From: an uncultured Lachnospiraceae bacterium
Lineage (GTDB): Bacteria > Bacillota > Clostridia > Lachnospirales > Lachnospiraceae
Direction of reading: 5' to 3'
Length of the DNA stretch: 29,753 nt
NCBI GenBank assembly: GCA_910589265.1
Contig: CAJUTQ010000027.1
Span: 1 to 29,753, forward strand
The notes beneath the pieces were generated by a model. It had not been told where the DNA came from and did not search any database. It saw nothing but the letters and a program-made list of their open reading frames with translations. Numbering within the stretch: the first letter of the stretch is position 1; every line of letters starts with the position of its first letter. The translations under genes were made by a program, and so were the position numbers. This document shows positions 1-8,973 of this stretch, piece after piece.

Positions 1-94
1 CCTTCTTCTTTCTTTCTCTCTTGTTTCGGGTTCGCATTACTGTTCAGTTGTCATGGTCCTTCTTTTCCTGCCCGTCCTTCTCTCGCAACGGGCA
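1..94 (-). other. Probable start of an rRNA operon leader (runs off window)
   Basis: This is the stretch downstream of the strong minus-strand promoter at 101-130. It opens with a GC-rich hairpin (7-bp stem TGCCCGT/ACGGGCA at 69-75 and 88-94) and continues into purine-rich, non-coding sequence with an ACTGAACAGT motif. No open reading frame is visible. A strong promoter, a structured leader and no coding potential fit the 5' leader of an rRNA operon, but no rRNA sequence lies inside the window. A tRNA cluster is the alternative. Confidence 0.5.
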
Positions 95-100
95 AGACTT

Positions 101-130
101 ATTATAGCACCCTCCTCCCTCTTTTGTCAA
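101..130 (-). promoter_or_regulatory. Strong sigma-A promoter with A-tract UP-like element
   Basis: On the minus strand, TTGACA (125-130) and TATAAT (101-106) are separated by 18 bases, both perfect consensus. Upstream of the -35, at 131-175, lie several A-tracts (runs of seven to eight A on the minus strand) that resemble an UP element. Transcription would start near 94 and leave the window. No gene is seen at 131-360 apart from this AT-rich upstream region and the 3' side of the cvpA-like gene. Confidence 0.8.
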
Positions 131-360
131 CGCCTTTTTTTTATTTTTTTTCCTTTTTTTCTAAATAAAATATCTTCTATATATTAATAGGGTAGTTCTA
201 AGACTAAAAATTTAGCAATCCATTGAATGATAAGGTATTCTTATTCTATTCTTATTCTTTTGATATCCATAAGCAGTATTGTTTCTTCTATAGAATACTA
301 CCATTATATGATTAAGTTAATTCTCTTAAACTCCATCCTAAAAAAGGGAGGGGATACAGA

Positions 361-1047
361 TTAAACTAATCCATCCACAAATCCCATTATAAAGTTTGTT
401 TTATATAAAAAAGATAAAAAAACGCTTTCATTTACCATTTTTGAAAATTCCTGCCCTGCACTCTCATTGAGAAAAATGGTAGCCCCTATAAAAACTATCC
501 ATACAATAACCACCCCCTGAGCTATTCCTGCCAGAAGTCCAACTGTTTTATTTATACCTTTTATAATAGGAAGCTTTGTAAAAATATCTAAGGAAAAAAT
601 GGTCATTTTCATTATTACAGTGATCATTAAAAAGGCAAAAATGAAAGAAAGGGAATTAATAATCATTTTTGCCACATAACTGCTAACATATTCATCAAAA
701 GCTGTTACCATTAAATTCTCATAGGTTTCTCTATTATTGTTTTTAACAAGTAAGTCTTTTACTCCTTTTGGCACATTATATGCCTCAAGCATTTGCTCTG
801 GGCTTAGAAACTCTACTTCCTTGCCTCCAGCCCCTATAAAAGCCTGTGTTACTTTTACTTTTAAATTATTGTATGTAGATGTTTTATTTATAAGAAAATC
901 GCTGATATAAGGTGTCACGGCCATTACTAAAACAATGGTGGCTGCTAGAGATATGACAGAAAACAGCATTCTTATAAATCCTTTCCAATACCCATATATA
1001 GCACATAAAGCAATAATTGATATGACTATTATTAATAAAACATTCAT
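361..1047 (-). CDS. CvpA family membrane protein
   Basis: This is a 228-residue integral membrane protein. The N-terminus has a typical CvpA layout: a hydrophobic helix at residues 2-20, a YGYWKGFIRM segment, then a second helix (about 28-48). A soluble extracytoplasmic insert (about 55-125) follows, then two more hydrophobic stretches (about 128-150 and 165-190). CvpA proteins are named for colicin V production in E. coli; their role in Firmicutes is poorly defined and linked to the cell envelope. The gene is last in a three-gene set, 11 bases after the DUF5711 gene, so it is probably translated from the same mRNA. No clear rho-independent terminator is visible downstream (180-360). Family assignment is fairly confident; specific function is not known. 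Confidence 0.75.
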   Translation of the reverse strand: MNVLLIIVISIIALCAIYGYWKGFIRMLFSVISLAATIVLVMAVTPYISDFLINKTSTYNNLKVKVTQAFIGAGGKEVEFLSPEQMLEAYNVPKGVKDLLVKNNNRETYENLMVTAFDEYVSSYVAKMIINSLSFIFAFLMITVIMKMTIFSLDIFTKLPIIKGINKTVGLLAGIAQGVVIVWIVFIGATIFLNESAGQEFSKMVNESVFLSFLYKTNFIMGFVDGLV

Positions 1048-1058
1048 TTTACTTCCTC

Positions 1059-2249
1059 TTATTTCAGCTGAATCACCTGGGTGCTTCCTCTGCTTACCAA
1101 TATGTACCTTGTCTTTTTATCTGTTGGTATTATCATAGAAACTAAAACATGAAATTCTCCTTGGAACTTCTCCATTCCACCCATATTATAAATGCAACAT
1201 TCTGTATCGTTATATATTATAATGAGATCCTTGTTAAATATAATATCTGTGTACTCTAAGTCAAATGGCCTGACTAGTACTAAATTTCCTGATGTATCAT
1301 AAATGTCAATTTTGTACTTTCCTTCCTCTCCCCCGCCTCGGTATACGAGTCCTATATATGACTCACTATAAAATACGCTGTGAACTTCATCTTCTAAATC
1401 CGTCTCAAACTCCAAAACAGGCTTCTGGCTTCCTTTATATATAGCAAATTTATTATCTCCCACTGCAAAAGCGGTAGAATTGTTAATATATTTTAGCATT
1501 GGAACAATAGTTCCTTGATAGTCATAACCACTCATAAAATGATCAATATTGTCTTGTCCAACGGAACCAAAATTATAAAAGGCAACAGAAGATTTTATAC
1601 TTCCTCTCTCAATTAAAATGTAGCTAACTCCTAATTTGATTCCGTCATCTGAAAGACATAGATCCAAAGGATATCCGCTGTTTCTCATTGTAGCTTTAAC
1701 ATCTGAAATAATTTCCCCGCTTATTGAGTATAGTCGAATCAGCATTTCCTTTCTATCCTCTAGTAACACTGCAATTCTCCCTTGATCAGATACCTCAAAC
1801 TTCATAATAGGCAAGTCTGTTGTAATCTCTCCTTGCAGTCCCGACTCATTCATAATATAGATTTTATTTCCTCTGTAATCTCCTATAGCAGCAAAATTTT
1901 TACATATATCCACTAATGGATTTTGCATCTCGTATGCTTCATTCCATAAAATTGTGTCATTCGAGTCAAAGGCTGTAGCTCCGTCCCTGCTATACTTTAA
2001 TATATTTCCGCTAAAATCTATAAATTCTGCCTGCTCCGCATCATCTCGTTCCACACTTCTTACCACTTCGTACTCTACATATACTTTATTTTGATAACTT
2101 ATATAAACTGCAAGCGAGGCAGTAATGCTTAATATAACAATTAAAACTGTTCTTGTGGTAATTGCCCTTTTATGTTGAATTAGTTTTTTTCTAAACTCAC
2201 TTTGATGTTTCTGATTTTTATTTTTAAAATACTCCCTTAAGCTCGGCAT
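1059..2249 (-). CDS. DUF5711 family membrane-anchored beta-propeller-like protein
   Basis: This is a 396-residue protein when started at the ATG at 2249, which has a GGGTGG ribosome site five bases upstream. A TTG further upstream would overlap that site. It has a basic cytoplasmic N-terminus (about 1-33), one transmembrane helix (about 34-50), and a long beta-rich extracytoplasmic domain. That domain has repeated patterns of the kind 'LCLSDDGIKLGVSY' and 'IYIMNESG', suggesting WD40/beta-propeller blades. This matches what is known of DUF5711 proteins, common in Lachnospiraceae and without an assigned function. It sits between the LysM gene (46 bases upstream) and the CvpA-like gene (11 bases downstream). 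The shared operon suggests a cell-envelope job, which is inference. Confidence 0.75.
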   Translation of the reverse strand: MPSLREYFKNKNQKHQSEFRKKLIQHKRAITTRTVLIVILSITASLAVYISYQNKVYVEYEVVRSVERDDAEQAEFIDFSGNILKYSRDGATAFDSNDTILWNEAYEMQNPLVDICKNFAAIGDYRGNKIYIMNESGLQGEITTDLPIMKFEVSDQGRIAVLLEDRKEMLIRLYSISGEIISDVKATMRNSGYPLDLCLSDDGIKLGVSYILIERGSIKSSVAFYNFGSVGQDNIDHFMSGYDYQGTIVPMLKYINNSTAFAVGDNKFAIYKGSQKPVLEFETDLEDEVHSVFYSESYIGLVYRGGGEEGKYKIDIYDTSGNLVLVRPFDLEYTDIIFNKDLIIIYNDTECCIYNMGGMEKFQGEFHVLVSMIIPTDKKTRYILVSRGSTQVIQLK

Positions 2250-2310
2250 ATATCCACCCTTCAAAAAATCATTGGTAAAACATTGCCACTATTATAGCAC
2301 AATCTTATAC

Positions 2311-3444
2311 TTATGGCAGAATAATTTTTTGACCGCAAATAATTTTGTTTCTATCTGTTATGCCATTTAATTCACAAATCTCTTTTATTTTATCTGTTGA
2401 ATTATAAAACTCATAGCTTATACTTACAAGAGTATCTCCCTCTTTCACGTAATACTCTCGCCTTGTCTCAGGGGATGTTAGGGCCGTTGTCTCTAATGTT
2501 TCTTCCATCTCTATGTTACCTGCTGGCTCTGTTACCTCTGCTATTTCTGGCTGAGGATCCTTATCTTTTCCTTCCTTCTCCTCATTTTCCTCCTTTGCCT
2601 TCTTTACTTCTTCTTCCAGTATTGTATTTCTTTTATTAGCCATCTCTATATTTTTAGAAATATAGTATAATGTTTCCTCCATCTGATTCATTTTTTCATA
2701 ATTATTTATCATTGTTATTCCAATGACAAATACAATCATAAGCAAAAACGTACTTACTCCATACAGATAAGTCATTAATTTATGTTGATGGACTTCCTCT
2801 TTTTTCTCTCTGATGACTTCTCGAAATAAAGCTGGAACTCTATCTGCAACTGCGCTTTCCTCTGCCTTTTCCTTTTTTATATCCAGACTTGAAATCATAT
2901 ATCCTTGCATTGCTTCATTTTTATCATAATAAATATAATAGCCAGAGCATAGACTTAATCTTCCCTGCTCCATTTTATAAAACTGTTCCTTTTCCTCCTC
3001 CAGCTCTATTTCTAACACTACCTTTTCTTTGCTGCTAAAATATTTTATATGGGTTGTTTTTATAATGGATGGCGTTATATTCGTTATTTCATTTTTCGAC
3101 ACAGACCATCCTACAATATCTAACCCTAAAAAATAACGTTCCATGTCTTTATGTACCTTTTCCCATCCCTCTTTATTAAACTGAATCTGTTCTCGATCTG
3201 AAAAGGCCCCATAAAATTCTACTGCTCCGCTTATAAAAAGATAGCTACTGTCTTCATAATACGAAATTTGTCCAAGAAGAATCATGACAACTTCCCGCCT
3301 ATCTCCATAGCGCTTTACTATCTGCCTAATATAGGTCATTACATAATCTTCCATATAAATTTTGTACGATTCGTTAATATCTCCCATTTGTCGTACATTT
3401 TTTGGTATTTTTACCACTTCGTTTTTCTCTTGCATTTTCTGCAT
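2311..3444 (-). CDS. Membrane protein with C-terminal LysM domain
   Basis: This is a 377-residue protein with a single transmembrane helix in the middle (about 226-245, rich in L, I, V and M). A helical, Glu/Lys-rich stretch (about 250-295) likely forms a coiled coil, followed by a Pro/Glu/Thr linker. A LysM domain ends the protein: 'YYVKEGDTLVSISYEFY' begins near residue 331 and 'GQKIILP' is the C-terminus. The N-terminal ~220 residues are soluble, lack a signal peptide and are not recognised. The expected topology is type II: N-terminal domain inside, LysM outside bound to peptidoglycan. The ATG at 3444 has GAGGGTGAG just upstream. It is the first gene of the LysM-DUF5711-CvpA set. Confidence 0.8.
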   Translation of the reverse strand: MQKMQEKNEVVKIPKNVRQMGDINESYKIYMEDYVMTYIRQIVKRYGDRREVVMILLGQISYYEDSSYLFISGAVEFYGAFSDREQIQFNKEGWEKVHKDMERYFLGLDIVGWSVSKNEITNITPSIIKTTHIKYFSSKEKVVLEIELEEEKEQFYKMEQGRLSLCSGYYIYYDKNEAMQGYMISSLDIKKEKAEESAVADRVPALFREVIREKKEEVHQHKLMTYLYGVSTFLLMIVFVIGITMINNYEKMNQMEETLYYISKNIEMANKRNTILEEEVKKAKEENEEKEGKDKDPQPEIAEVTEPAGNIEMEETLETTALTSPETRREYYVKEGDTLVSISYEFYNSTDKIKEICELNGITDRNKIICGQKIILP

Positions 3445-3505
3445 TTATCTCACCCTCTTCCATGGGTGAATCATATCATGCATGTCCTATTCTTTTTATC
3501 GTTTC

Positions 3506-3536
3506 TTGTCGATTTAGCTTGATTTTTTATCGACAA
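3506..3536. repeat. Inverted repeat between sugar operon and LysM gene
   Basis: An 8-bp perfect inverted repeat (TTGTCGAT/ATCGACAA) flanks a 15-base spacer. It lies between the last gene of the sugar locus and the LysM gene. It lacks a U-run on the minus-strand transcript, so it is not a convincing terminator. It may be an operator or a processing hairpin. Confidence 0.4.
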
Positions 3537-3548
3537 ATTCAGCATTTT

Positions 3549-4583
3549 CTATTTTTGTACGAATTCCTTTAAATTCTGAATGGTTACTATTTTATGAGGA
3601 AGTCGAATATATTTTTCATTAATCAGTTCTATTTCTTTAGGAAGTTTTGTTCCCTTTGCCAAGGAATAAGATAATTCAATCATAGCTTTTGCTTGTCCTG
3701 CCCCATCATTATACACCGTTCCAGCCATATCCCCCTTTTCCACTGCCTGTAACCCTGCATAAGTGCCATCAATTCCTACAATCATTGGCAGTTCTTCTAT
3801 TTCCATCATTTTGTAAGCGTCAATTGCCCCTAATGCCATTTCATCATTATTGGCAAACACAACTTCTATTTCATCTCCCATATCTTCAATCCACTGGAGC
3901 ATCTTTGTTTTTGCCTGAGCTCTATTCCAATTGGCTATGGCATAGGCGAGCTTTTCTACCTGACAGCCAGATTCAATTACTGTATTTACAGAATATTCTG
4001 TACGCATAATAGAATCCTGGTGTCCAGCCTCTCCTTCCAGCATTACATACTGTAATATTCCGTCTTTGTTTCTGTCAATTTTTTCTCCCTTTTCTTTATA
4101 CTGTTTCACAACAATCTGTCCTTGCATAATTCCTGACTCTAAGGCAACGGCTCCAACATAGTAAAGCCTATCCCAACGTTCTAAATCTTCTTCTACTAGC
4201 TCCCTATTGAAAAAAATAACTGGAATATCTGCACTCTTTGCTTTGTCTATAATCATAGATGGATCTGTTCGATCCACAAGGTTTACACAAATGATATCAC
4301 AACCATTATTAATAAAATCCTCTATCTGGCTATTTTGTTCTATCTGACTGTTGGCGGCATTTTCAATTACAAGAACAATACTTGTACCTGTTTCGCTTTC
4401 TTTTCTCTTCACTTCCTCTTCCATTACACTAACAATTTGGGTAATAAAAGCATCATAGTGATCATACAAACTTATCCCAATTTTTATTGTGTTTTCCTGT
4501 TCTACATGAGTTCTTCCCCTTTGACATCCTGACGACCATAGGGCTGATAAAAGCAAAACCATAATTCCAGTTATTTTTCTCAT
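3549..4583 (-). CDS. MglB-like sugar-binding lipoprotein, second copy (probable sensor)
   Basis: This is a 344-residue solute-binding protein of the periplasmic sugar-binding (Peripla_BP_4) type. The start at 4583 is chosen because AAGGAGG lies seven bases upstream; a longer reading frame would place this site inside the coding region. A short signal peptide ends in a lipobox-like 'WSSGC'. Features matching E. coli MglB are a Ca-binding loop of the DxNxDG type ('DRNKDGILQYVMLEG'), 'FFNRE', 'MRTEYSV', a Trp in 'ANWNRAQAK', 'ANNDEMALGA', and the Asp/Asn pair in 'GIDGT' and 'YND'. Glucose/galactose binding is therefore likely. It is the last gene of the sensing locus, 13 bases after the membrane-anchored binding protein. 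The transporter already has MglB, so this copy may feed the adjacent kinase rather than uptake; that role is inference. Confidence 0.85.
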   Translation of the reverse strand: MRKITGIMVLLLSALWSSGCQRGRTHVEQENTIKIGISLYDHYDAFITQIVSVMEEEVKRKESETGTSIVLVIENAANSQIEQNSQIEDFINNGCDIICVNLVDRTDPSMIIDKAKSADIPVIFFNRELVEEDLERWDRLYYVGAVALESGIMQGQIVVKQYKEKGEKIDRNKDGILQYVMLEGEAGHQDSIMRTEYSVNTVIESGCQVEKLAYAIANWNRAQAKTKMLQWIEDMGDEIEVVFANNDEMALGAIDAYKMMEIEELPMIVGIDGTYAGLQAVEKGDMAGTVYNDGAGQAKAMIELSYSLAKGTKLPKEIELINEKYIRLPHKIVTIQNLKEFVQK

Positions 4584-4596
4584 TGCAAAAACCTCC

Positions 4597-5517
4597 TTAT
4601 TGCACAATGGGAAACATTCTCTTTTGAACCTCTGGTAAGTATAATTCTTCCTTACTGACTAAAATGTAATCAATTTCCATTCCCTGACTGCTCTCTCGAA
4701 AACTTAGTCTGTCACATATATTTTTTACTCCCATGTATCCTATCATGTATTCATCTGGAACCGCCAAGGTATGAATCACTCCTTTATCTAAATAATATAC
4801 ATTTTTTTCACTATTTCCAACCCCAAATATACATTCCCTATTTATCTTATCTTTGAGCATTTCTACTGTTTGCTCTGTAGCGCTCTGATTAAAACACAAA
4901 TAAAGGGCATTCTCTTTCTCGTTGTCTGTTACCTCCCTTTCTTCCCAAACAATCCCATTTTCCTCCAGTGCCTTCTTTCCTCCCATGCTTCTCAAATAGT
5001 CCTTTTTATTGTGCTCTTTGGTCTTAAAAAGAACTACATTTTGATTTTCATCACGCCCTTTCACCAATTCCATAGCCAGCTCATAGCCCATTTTCTCATT
5101 ATTTATCCAAATGCTTGGATTATCTGGCTGATCGTAAAAAGCTACCTCCAAAGCCAAAACTACACGTCCTTCCAACATATGACTATATTTTTCTATCCAT
5201 GCATCTGGATTATCTAAGTGGAGAAGAAAGCCTTGGCTCCCCCTTTGAATCTCTCTAAAAATTATCTCTTCTTTTTCCTCCTGGGTTTGTTCCTCCGTAA
5301 ACATTATAAAATTCAAATCTGTGTGAAAGTCTCTTGAAGCTCTTTCCATCCCCTGGCGCAATACAGACTTTGTGTTATGGTCATTGGAATCTGAAAACAC
5401 AGACAATCTGTAGCTCTCTTCCTCAGGAATCCGACTTGTATACCTATAAATGCTGATTCCCATAATAAAAAGCAAAGCCATTCCTGCTAAAAGAAGCTCC
5501 CATTGTTTCCGGCTCAT
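4597..5517 (-). CDS. Membrane-anchored periplasmic-binding-protein-like sensor
   Basis: This is a 306-residue protein from the ATG at 5517, two bases after the kinase stop codon. AAAGGAG lies 13 bases upstream; a start at 5550 would overlap the kinase by 31 bases. It has a single N-terminal hydrophobic helix (about residues 6-23) with no lipobox cysteine, so it should stay in the membrane as an uncleaved anchor. The rest has the two-lobed fold pattern of LacI/sugar-binding proteins ('LSVFSDSNDHNTKSVLRQGM', 'GYELAMELVKG', 'GKKALEENG', 'DEYMIGYMGVKNI'). The sugar-contact motifs of MglB are mostly gone. It lies directly between the histidine kinase and the second MglB-like lipoprotein. A role in ligand sensing with the kinase is more likely than transport, but this is inference. 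Confidence 0.75.
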   Translation of the reverse strand: MSRKQWELLLAGMALLFIMGISIYRYTSRIPEEESYRLSVFSDSNDHNTKSVLRQGMERASRDFHTDLNFIMFTEEQTQEEKEEIIFREIQRGSQGFLLHLDNPDAWIEKYSHMLEGRVVLALEVAFYDQPDNPSIWINNEKMGYELAMELVKGRDENQNVVLFKTKEHNKKDYLRSMGGKKALEENGIVWEEREVTDNEKENALYLCFNQSATEQTVEMLKDKINRECIFGVGNSEKNVYYLDKGVIHTLAVPDEYMIGYMGVKNICDRLSFRESSQGMEIDYILVSKEELYLPEVQKRMFPIVQ

Positions 5518-5519
5518 CT

Positions 5520-7328
5520 TTATTCCAATTCTCCTTTCTCTTTTTTCCAATCTTCATAAAGAATAGCTGGGATGTGTATTGTCACCTTAGTCCCTTCATC
5601 AGGCTGGCTCTCTATGGTAAGGCCATATTCTTCCCCATATCTTAGCTGAATTCTTTTATGGACATTCAAAAGTCCCACTCCCGATCCCTTTGTGGGAATT
5701 TTCCTTCCCTCTTTTAATAAATCACCCTGTATCTCCTTTGTCATTCCAGGACCATTGTCCTCTACACTCATATAAATATCCCCCTCCCTTTTCTCCCCTT
5801 TCACATTGATTTCACCATCTCCATACATATACTCCATTCCATAGTAAATTGCATTTTCAAGAAGAGGCTGAAGAATGAGCTTCACTGTACAATAATCATA
5901 TATTTCTGGGGCAATATGAAAGAATATTTGAAATTTATCTTTATACCGAAACTGCTGTATATTCATGTAGTTTTTTGCATGGTCTATCTCATCCTTTATA
6001 GTGATGACAGTCTTACCTTTACTTAAACTAATGCGAAATAACCTTGCCAAGTGGGTAACCATATGAATAGCCTCTGTATACATCTCTCCCTCAATCATCC
6101 ATACAATCGAGTCTAAAGTATTATACAAAAAATGGGGATTGATTTGTGACTGTAAAGCGTAGAGTTCTGATCTACGTTTTTCCTCTTGTTCAATAACAAT
6201 CTTATCCATAAGCTTTCTCAACTGAACAACAACAGAATTCAAGGTTTTTCCTAAATGCTGTATTTCATCAGAGCCTCCACCTTCATAAATTACTACATCC
6301 AAATTTCCATTTTCAAGTCCTTTCACCGAGTCATTTAGTCTCTTAATTGGATCTGCAATTTTAGCTGACACAAACTGATTGACAAAGAAAAGAATAAACA
6401 TTGCTGCACTAATAATAACAATAACAAAATAACGTATTTGTGCAAAATTCAAAGAGTATACACTATAAGGCGTAACACTTATAATCTTCCATCCAGTATA
6501 GCCAACTGTTTTAACTGTAACAATACGTCTTTCTCCTTCAAAGTTCTCCTTATGGGAGCCATCCTCATAGGCAGCGTTTACTGTATTATTTTCCTTTTCT
6601 GCCAATCCATCAATTAGTTTTTGCCTTGGATGATAAATAATACTTCCCTTGCTGTCTGTCAGATACATATATCCACCATTCCCCATTGTGTTGGATTTCT
6701 TAAAAAGCTGTTCAATACTGCTAAAATTCATGTCTACAAGGAGTACTCCTCTAACATTCGTTCCCCTCCTCGTTAATTCAACAATTCTACTTAAAGATAC
6801 AACCCAATTATAGCGGTAAGAACTGTCGTCAAAAATATTTTGCACATGGGGAGTAGAAAAATGTAAATTTTCCATTTGATTGTTGGCTGCTCCAAACCAC
6901 TCCTGGGATATAATATCTACCTCTCCCTTTACGGATGCAATAGGAGCAGCCCCTACTAATTCTCCATCTTCTTTAAAGCAGGCAATACTGACTAAGTTAT
7001 CTTTATTGGCCTCATAGAGGAGATTCATCTCACTATCCATATTGTCTGTGGATATATCTTTATCCTTAATGACCGAATAATACATGGAGTCTGAAATTCT
7101 CATCATATTGCGCAAATATGTTTCCAAATTTACACTTGTCTGATTTAAAAGCTGCCCTGTGGCCTCTACTGTCATTTCCTCTGTGTTTGAAACCATTTTT
7201 GAATAAAGAATAAGTCCTATTGACCCCATACATATTAATGAAATTAAGGTAAAAGAAGCAGAAATAGTAAACTGGATACTCCCATATTGCTTTTTTTTCA
7301 CCCATTTTTTAAATACTTTCCTGATCAT
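5520..7328 (-). CDS. YesM-type sensor histidine kinase
   Basis: This is a 602-residue membrane kinase. It has a first transmembrane helix (about 22-43), a large extracytoplasmic dCache-like domain (about 50-290, with 'GGYMYLTDSKGSIIYHP' near 218-234), a second helix (about 298-318) and HAMP (about 320-372). A His_kinase domain has the phospho-acceptor His399 in 'QSQINPHFLYNTLDSI'. The ATPase has an N-box ('LLENAIYYG', Asn492), 'DNGPGM' (524-529) and 'GSGVGLLNVHKRI'. All key motifs are present, so it should be active. It overlaps the regulator gene by 20 bases, indicating translational coupling, and is followed by two binding-protein genes. The family senses carbohydrates in many Firmicutes. 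The signal here is probably the sugar carried by mglBAC. Confidence 0.93.
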   Translation of the reverse strand: MIRKVFKKWVKKKQYGSIQFTISASFTLISLICMGSIGLILYSKMVSNTEEMTVEATGQLLNQTSVNLETYLRNMMRISDSMYYSVIKDKDISTDNMDSEMNLLYEANKDNLVSIACFKEDGELVGAAPIASVKGEVDIISQEWFGAANNQMENLHFSTPHVQNIFDDSSYRYNWVVSLSRIVELTRRGTNVRGVLLVDMNFSSIEQLFKKSNTMGNGGYMYLTDSKGSIIYHPRQKLIDGLAEKENNTVNAAYEDGSHKENFEGERRIVTVKTVGYTGWKIISVTPYSVYSLNFAQIRYFVIVIISAAMFILFFVNQFVSAKIADPIKRLNDSVKGLENGNLDVVIYEGGGSDEIQHLGKTLNSVVVQLRKLMDKIVIEQEEKRRSELYALQSQINPHFLYNTLDSIVWMIEGEMYTEAIHMVTHLARLFRISLSKGKTVITIKDEIDHAKNYMNIQQFRYKDKFQIFFHIAPEIYDYCTVKLILQPLLENAIYYGMEYMYGDGEINVKGEKREGDIYMSVEDNGPGMTKEIQGDLLKEGRKIPTKGSGVGLLNVHKRIQLRYGEEYGLTIESQPDEGTKVTIHIPAILYEDWKKEKGELE

Positions 7329-8946
7329 CTGATTCTTTTTGCTCCAGTCTTAATTTACGATATTTCGAAGGGGATATTCCATACTTTTTCTTGAATACAT
7401 AGCTAAAGTAATTAGGCTCTGAATAACCAATTTTTTCTGAAATTACATAACTCTTTTCTTCTGTTCCGTCTAAAAGTAAGATGGCCTTTTCCATTCGCGT
7501 GTCTGTCAAATAGTTTAAAAATGTTTTTCCTGTCTCTCTCTTAAAAATTGTGGAAAAATAAGCGGAACTCACATTAAGCTCATGGCAAATTTTCTCTATA
7601 GATAAGTCTGAGTCTCCATAATGTACTCCTATATAATCCTCTGCCTTTTGAATTAAAACTTGGGCTGTATTTGTTCTTTCTTTGCGGATAGAACGGCGTA
7701 TTTTCATACAAGTACCCAACATCCACTGACGTATGCCGTCTAATGACTCTATCTTTAAAATTTGGGAATATAAATCTAGATTTCCCCCAAATATCTCCAT
7801 TCCATCCAATTGATAGGAACCAGCCAATTTATACATCTCCGTCACAACGCCCATTAATATAATTTGATATTGGTAAATGGAGCGTTTTATTTCTTTAATT
7901 TTATGGATAAAGTCGTTTATTTGTTTTTCTAAGTTTTCCTTATCTCCTATTTTTATTTCTCGAATAATTAAATCCACATTTTGATCATATAAGACAAATT
8001 TTTCATCTAATAAAGGTTCAATTTCATCAATATAGACAGCCTGGCCCTCCTCCTCCTCTTCTTTATAAAACATAGCATTTTTTGCACCTTCATAAGAGTA
8101 TTGTAACATACTAAGCTGATCATATACCTTTCCTAATCCAGCAACAACCTCCGTATGAAATATTCTCCCTGCCCTCTTACATATTTTGTCCAGCTTATCT
8201 GTGCATTCCTTCATATTATAGTCTTCAGAAAGCATTAAAATATAAATAACATCCCCAAAATAAAAAAAGCTTTTAAAGCTGCAATATCCTTCTAAGCTCT
8301 CATCTGTAAACTGTCTCAAAGAAACCCGCATTAATTCTGGGCGAATCTCATATTGTACCTTTTCTTTTGGATCTTTCATGTGCATGATAGCTATAACATA
8401 ATAGGGAGCATCTAAATGGATTTGATAATCTATTTTATAGTTTTCAATAAAATTCTCTTCAATTCTTCCCTGAATTAAACTAATGAAAAATTGATCTCTT
8501 AAAATGGGAAGGCTGTTCTCATAATATTGCTGTAACTTTGCAATATTCCACTTTGCACTGCGCTCTTTATCTAGAGATTCTTTTAGTTTTCTTAAAATTT
8601 CAGACAGTTCCTCTGAATGGATAGGCTTTAAAATATACTCTTCTACTTCTATTTTGATTGCTTCTCTTGCATATTCAAACTCATCAAAGCCTGAGAAAAT
8701 TATAATCTTTATATCTTCATATTTTTTTTTCAATTTTCTGCTAAGTGTAAGGCCGTCCATAAAAGGCATTTTTATATCTGTCACAACTACATCTGGAGTT
8801 TCCAGCTCAGCCAGTTCTATTGCTTCTTCCCCGTTTTGGGCGTAGCCGATCACTTGAAATCCCAGACTCTCCCAATCAATCTTTCGTATAACTAAATTGA
8901 TAACTTCCTGTTCATCATCTACTAAAAGCACCTTATAATTATTCAA
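7309..8946 (-). CDS. YesN-type response regulator with AraC-family DNA-binding domain
   Basis: This is a 545-residue response regulator. The receiver domain (about 1-120) has Asp10/Asp11, the phosphorylated Asp57 in 'VVVTDIKMP', Ser85 and Lys107 ('ILKP'). A long central region (about 130-430) resembles the linker domain of YesN-like regulators. The C-terminus (about 435-535) has two AraC-type helix-turn-helix units ('LSIEKICHELNVSSAYFS' and 'VISEKIGYSEPNYFSYVF'). The start codon is TTG at 8946, with AGAGGT a few bases upstream; no better ATG exists. It is encoded 77 bases after mglC and overlaps the kinase start. It probably activates the mgl promoter when phosphorylated, which is inference from position. 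Confidence 0.93.
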   Translation of the reverse strand: MNNYKVLLVDDEQEVINLVIRKIDWESLGFQVIGYAQNGEEAIELAELETPDVVVTDIKMPFMDGLTLSRKLKKKYEDIKIIIFSGFDEFEYAREAIKIEVEEYILKPIHSEELSEILRKLKESLDKERSAKWNIAKLQQYYENSLPILRDQFFISLIQGRIEENFIENYKIDYQIHLDAPYYVIAIMHMKDPKEKVQYEIRPELMRVSLRQFTDESLEGYCSFKSFFYFGDVIYILMLSEDYNMKECTDKLDKICKRAGRIFHTEVVAGLGKVYDQLSMLQYSYEGAKNAMFYKEEEEEGQAVYIDEIEPLLDEKFVLYDQNVDLIIREIKIGDKENLEKQINDFIHKIKEIKRSIYQYQIILMGVVTEMYKLAGSYQLDGMEIFGGNLDLYSQILKIESLDGIRQWMLGTCMKIRRSIRKERTNTAQVLIQKAEDYIGVHYGDSDLSIEKICHELNVSSAYFSTIFKRETGKTFLNYLTDTRMEKAILLLDGTEEKSYVISEKIGYSEPNYFSYVFKKKYGISPSKYRKLRLEQKESDDQESI

Positions 8947-8973
8947 AGCTCTACCTCTTTTTCACATATGATA

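Noticed and set aside
230..262. Near-repeats of TTCTTATT in the AT-rich gap left of the cvpA-like gene
   Set aside because: Too short and irregular; expected in sequence of this composition.
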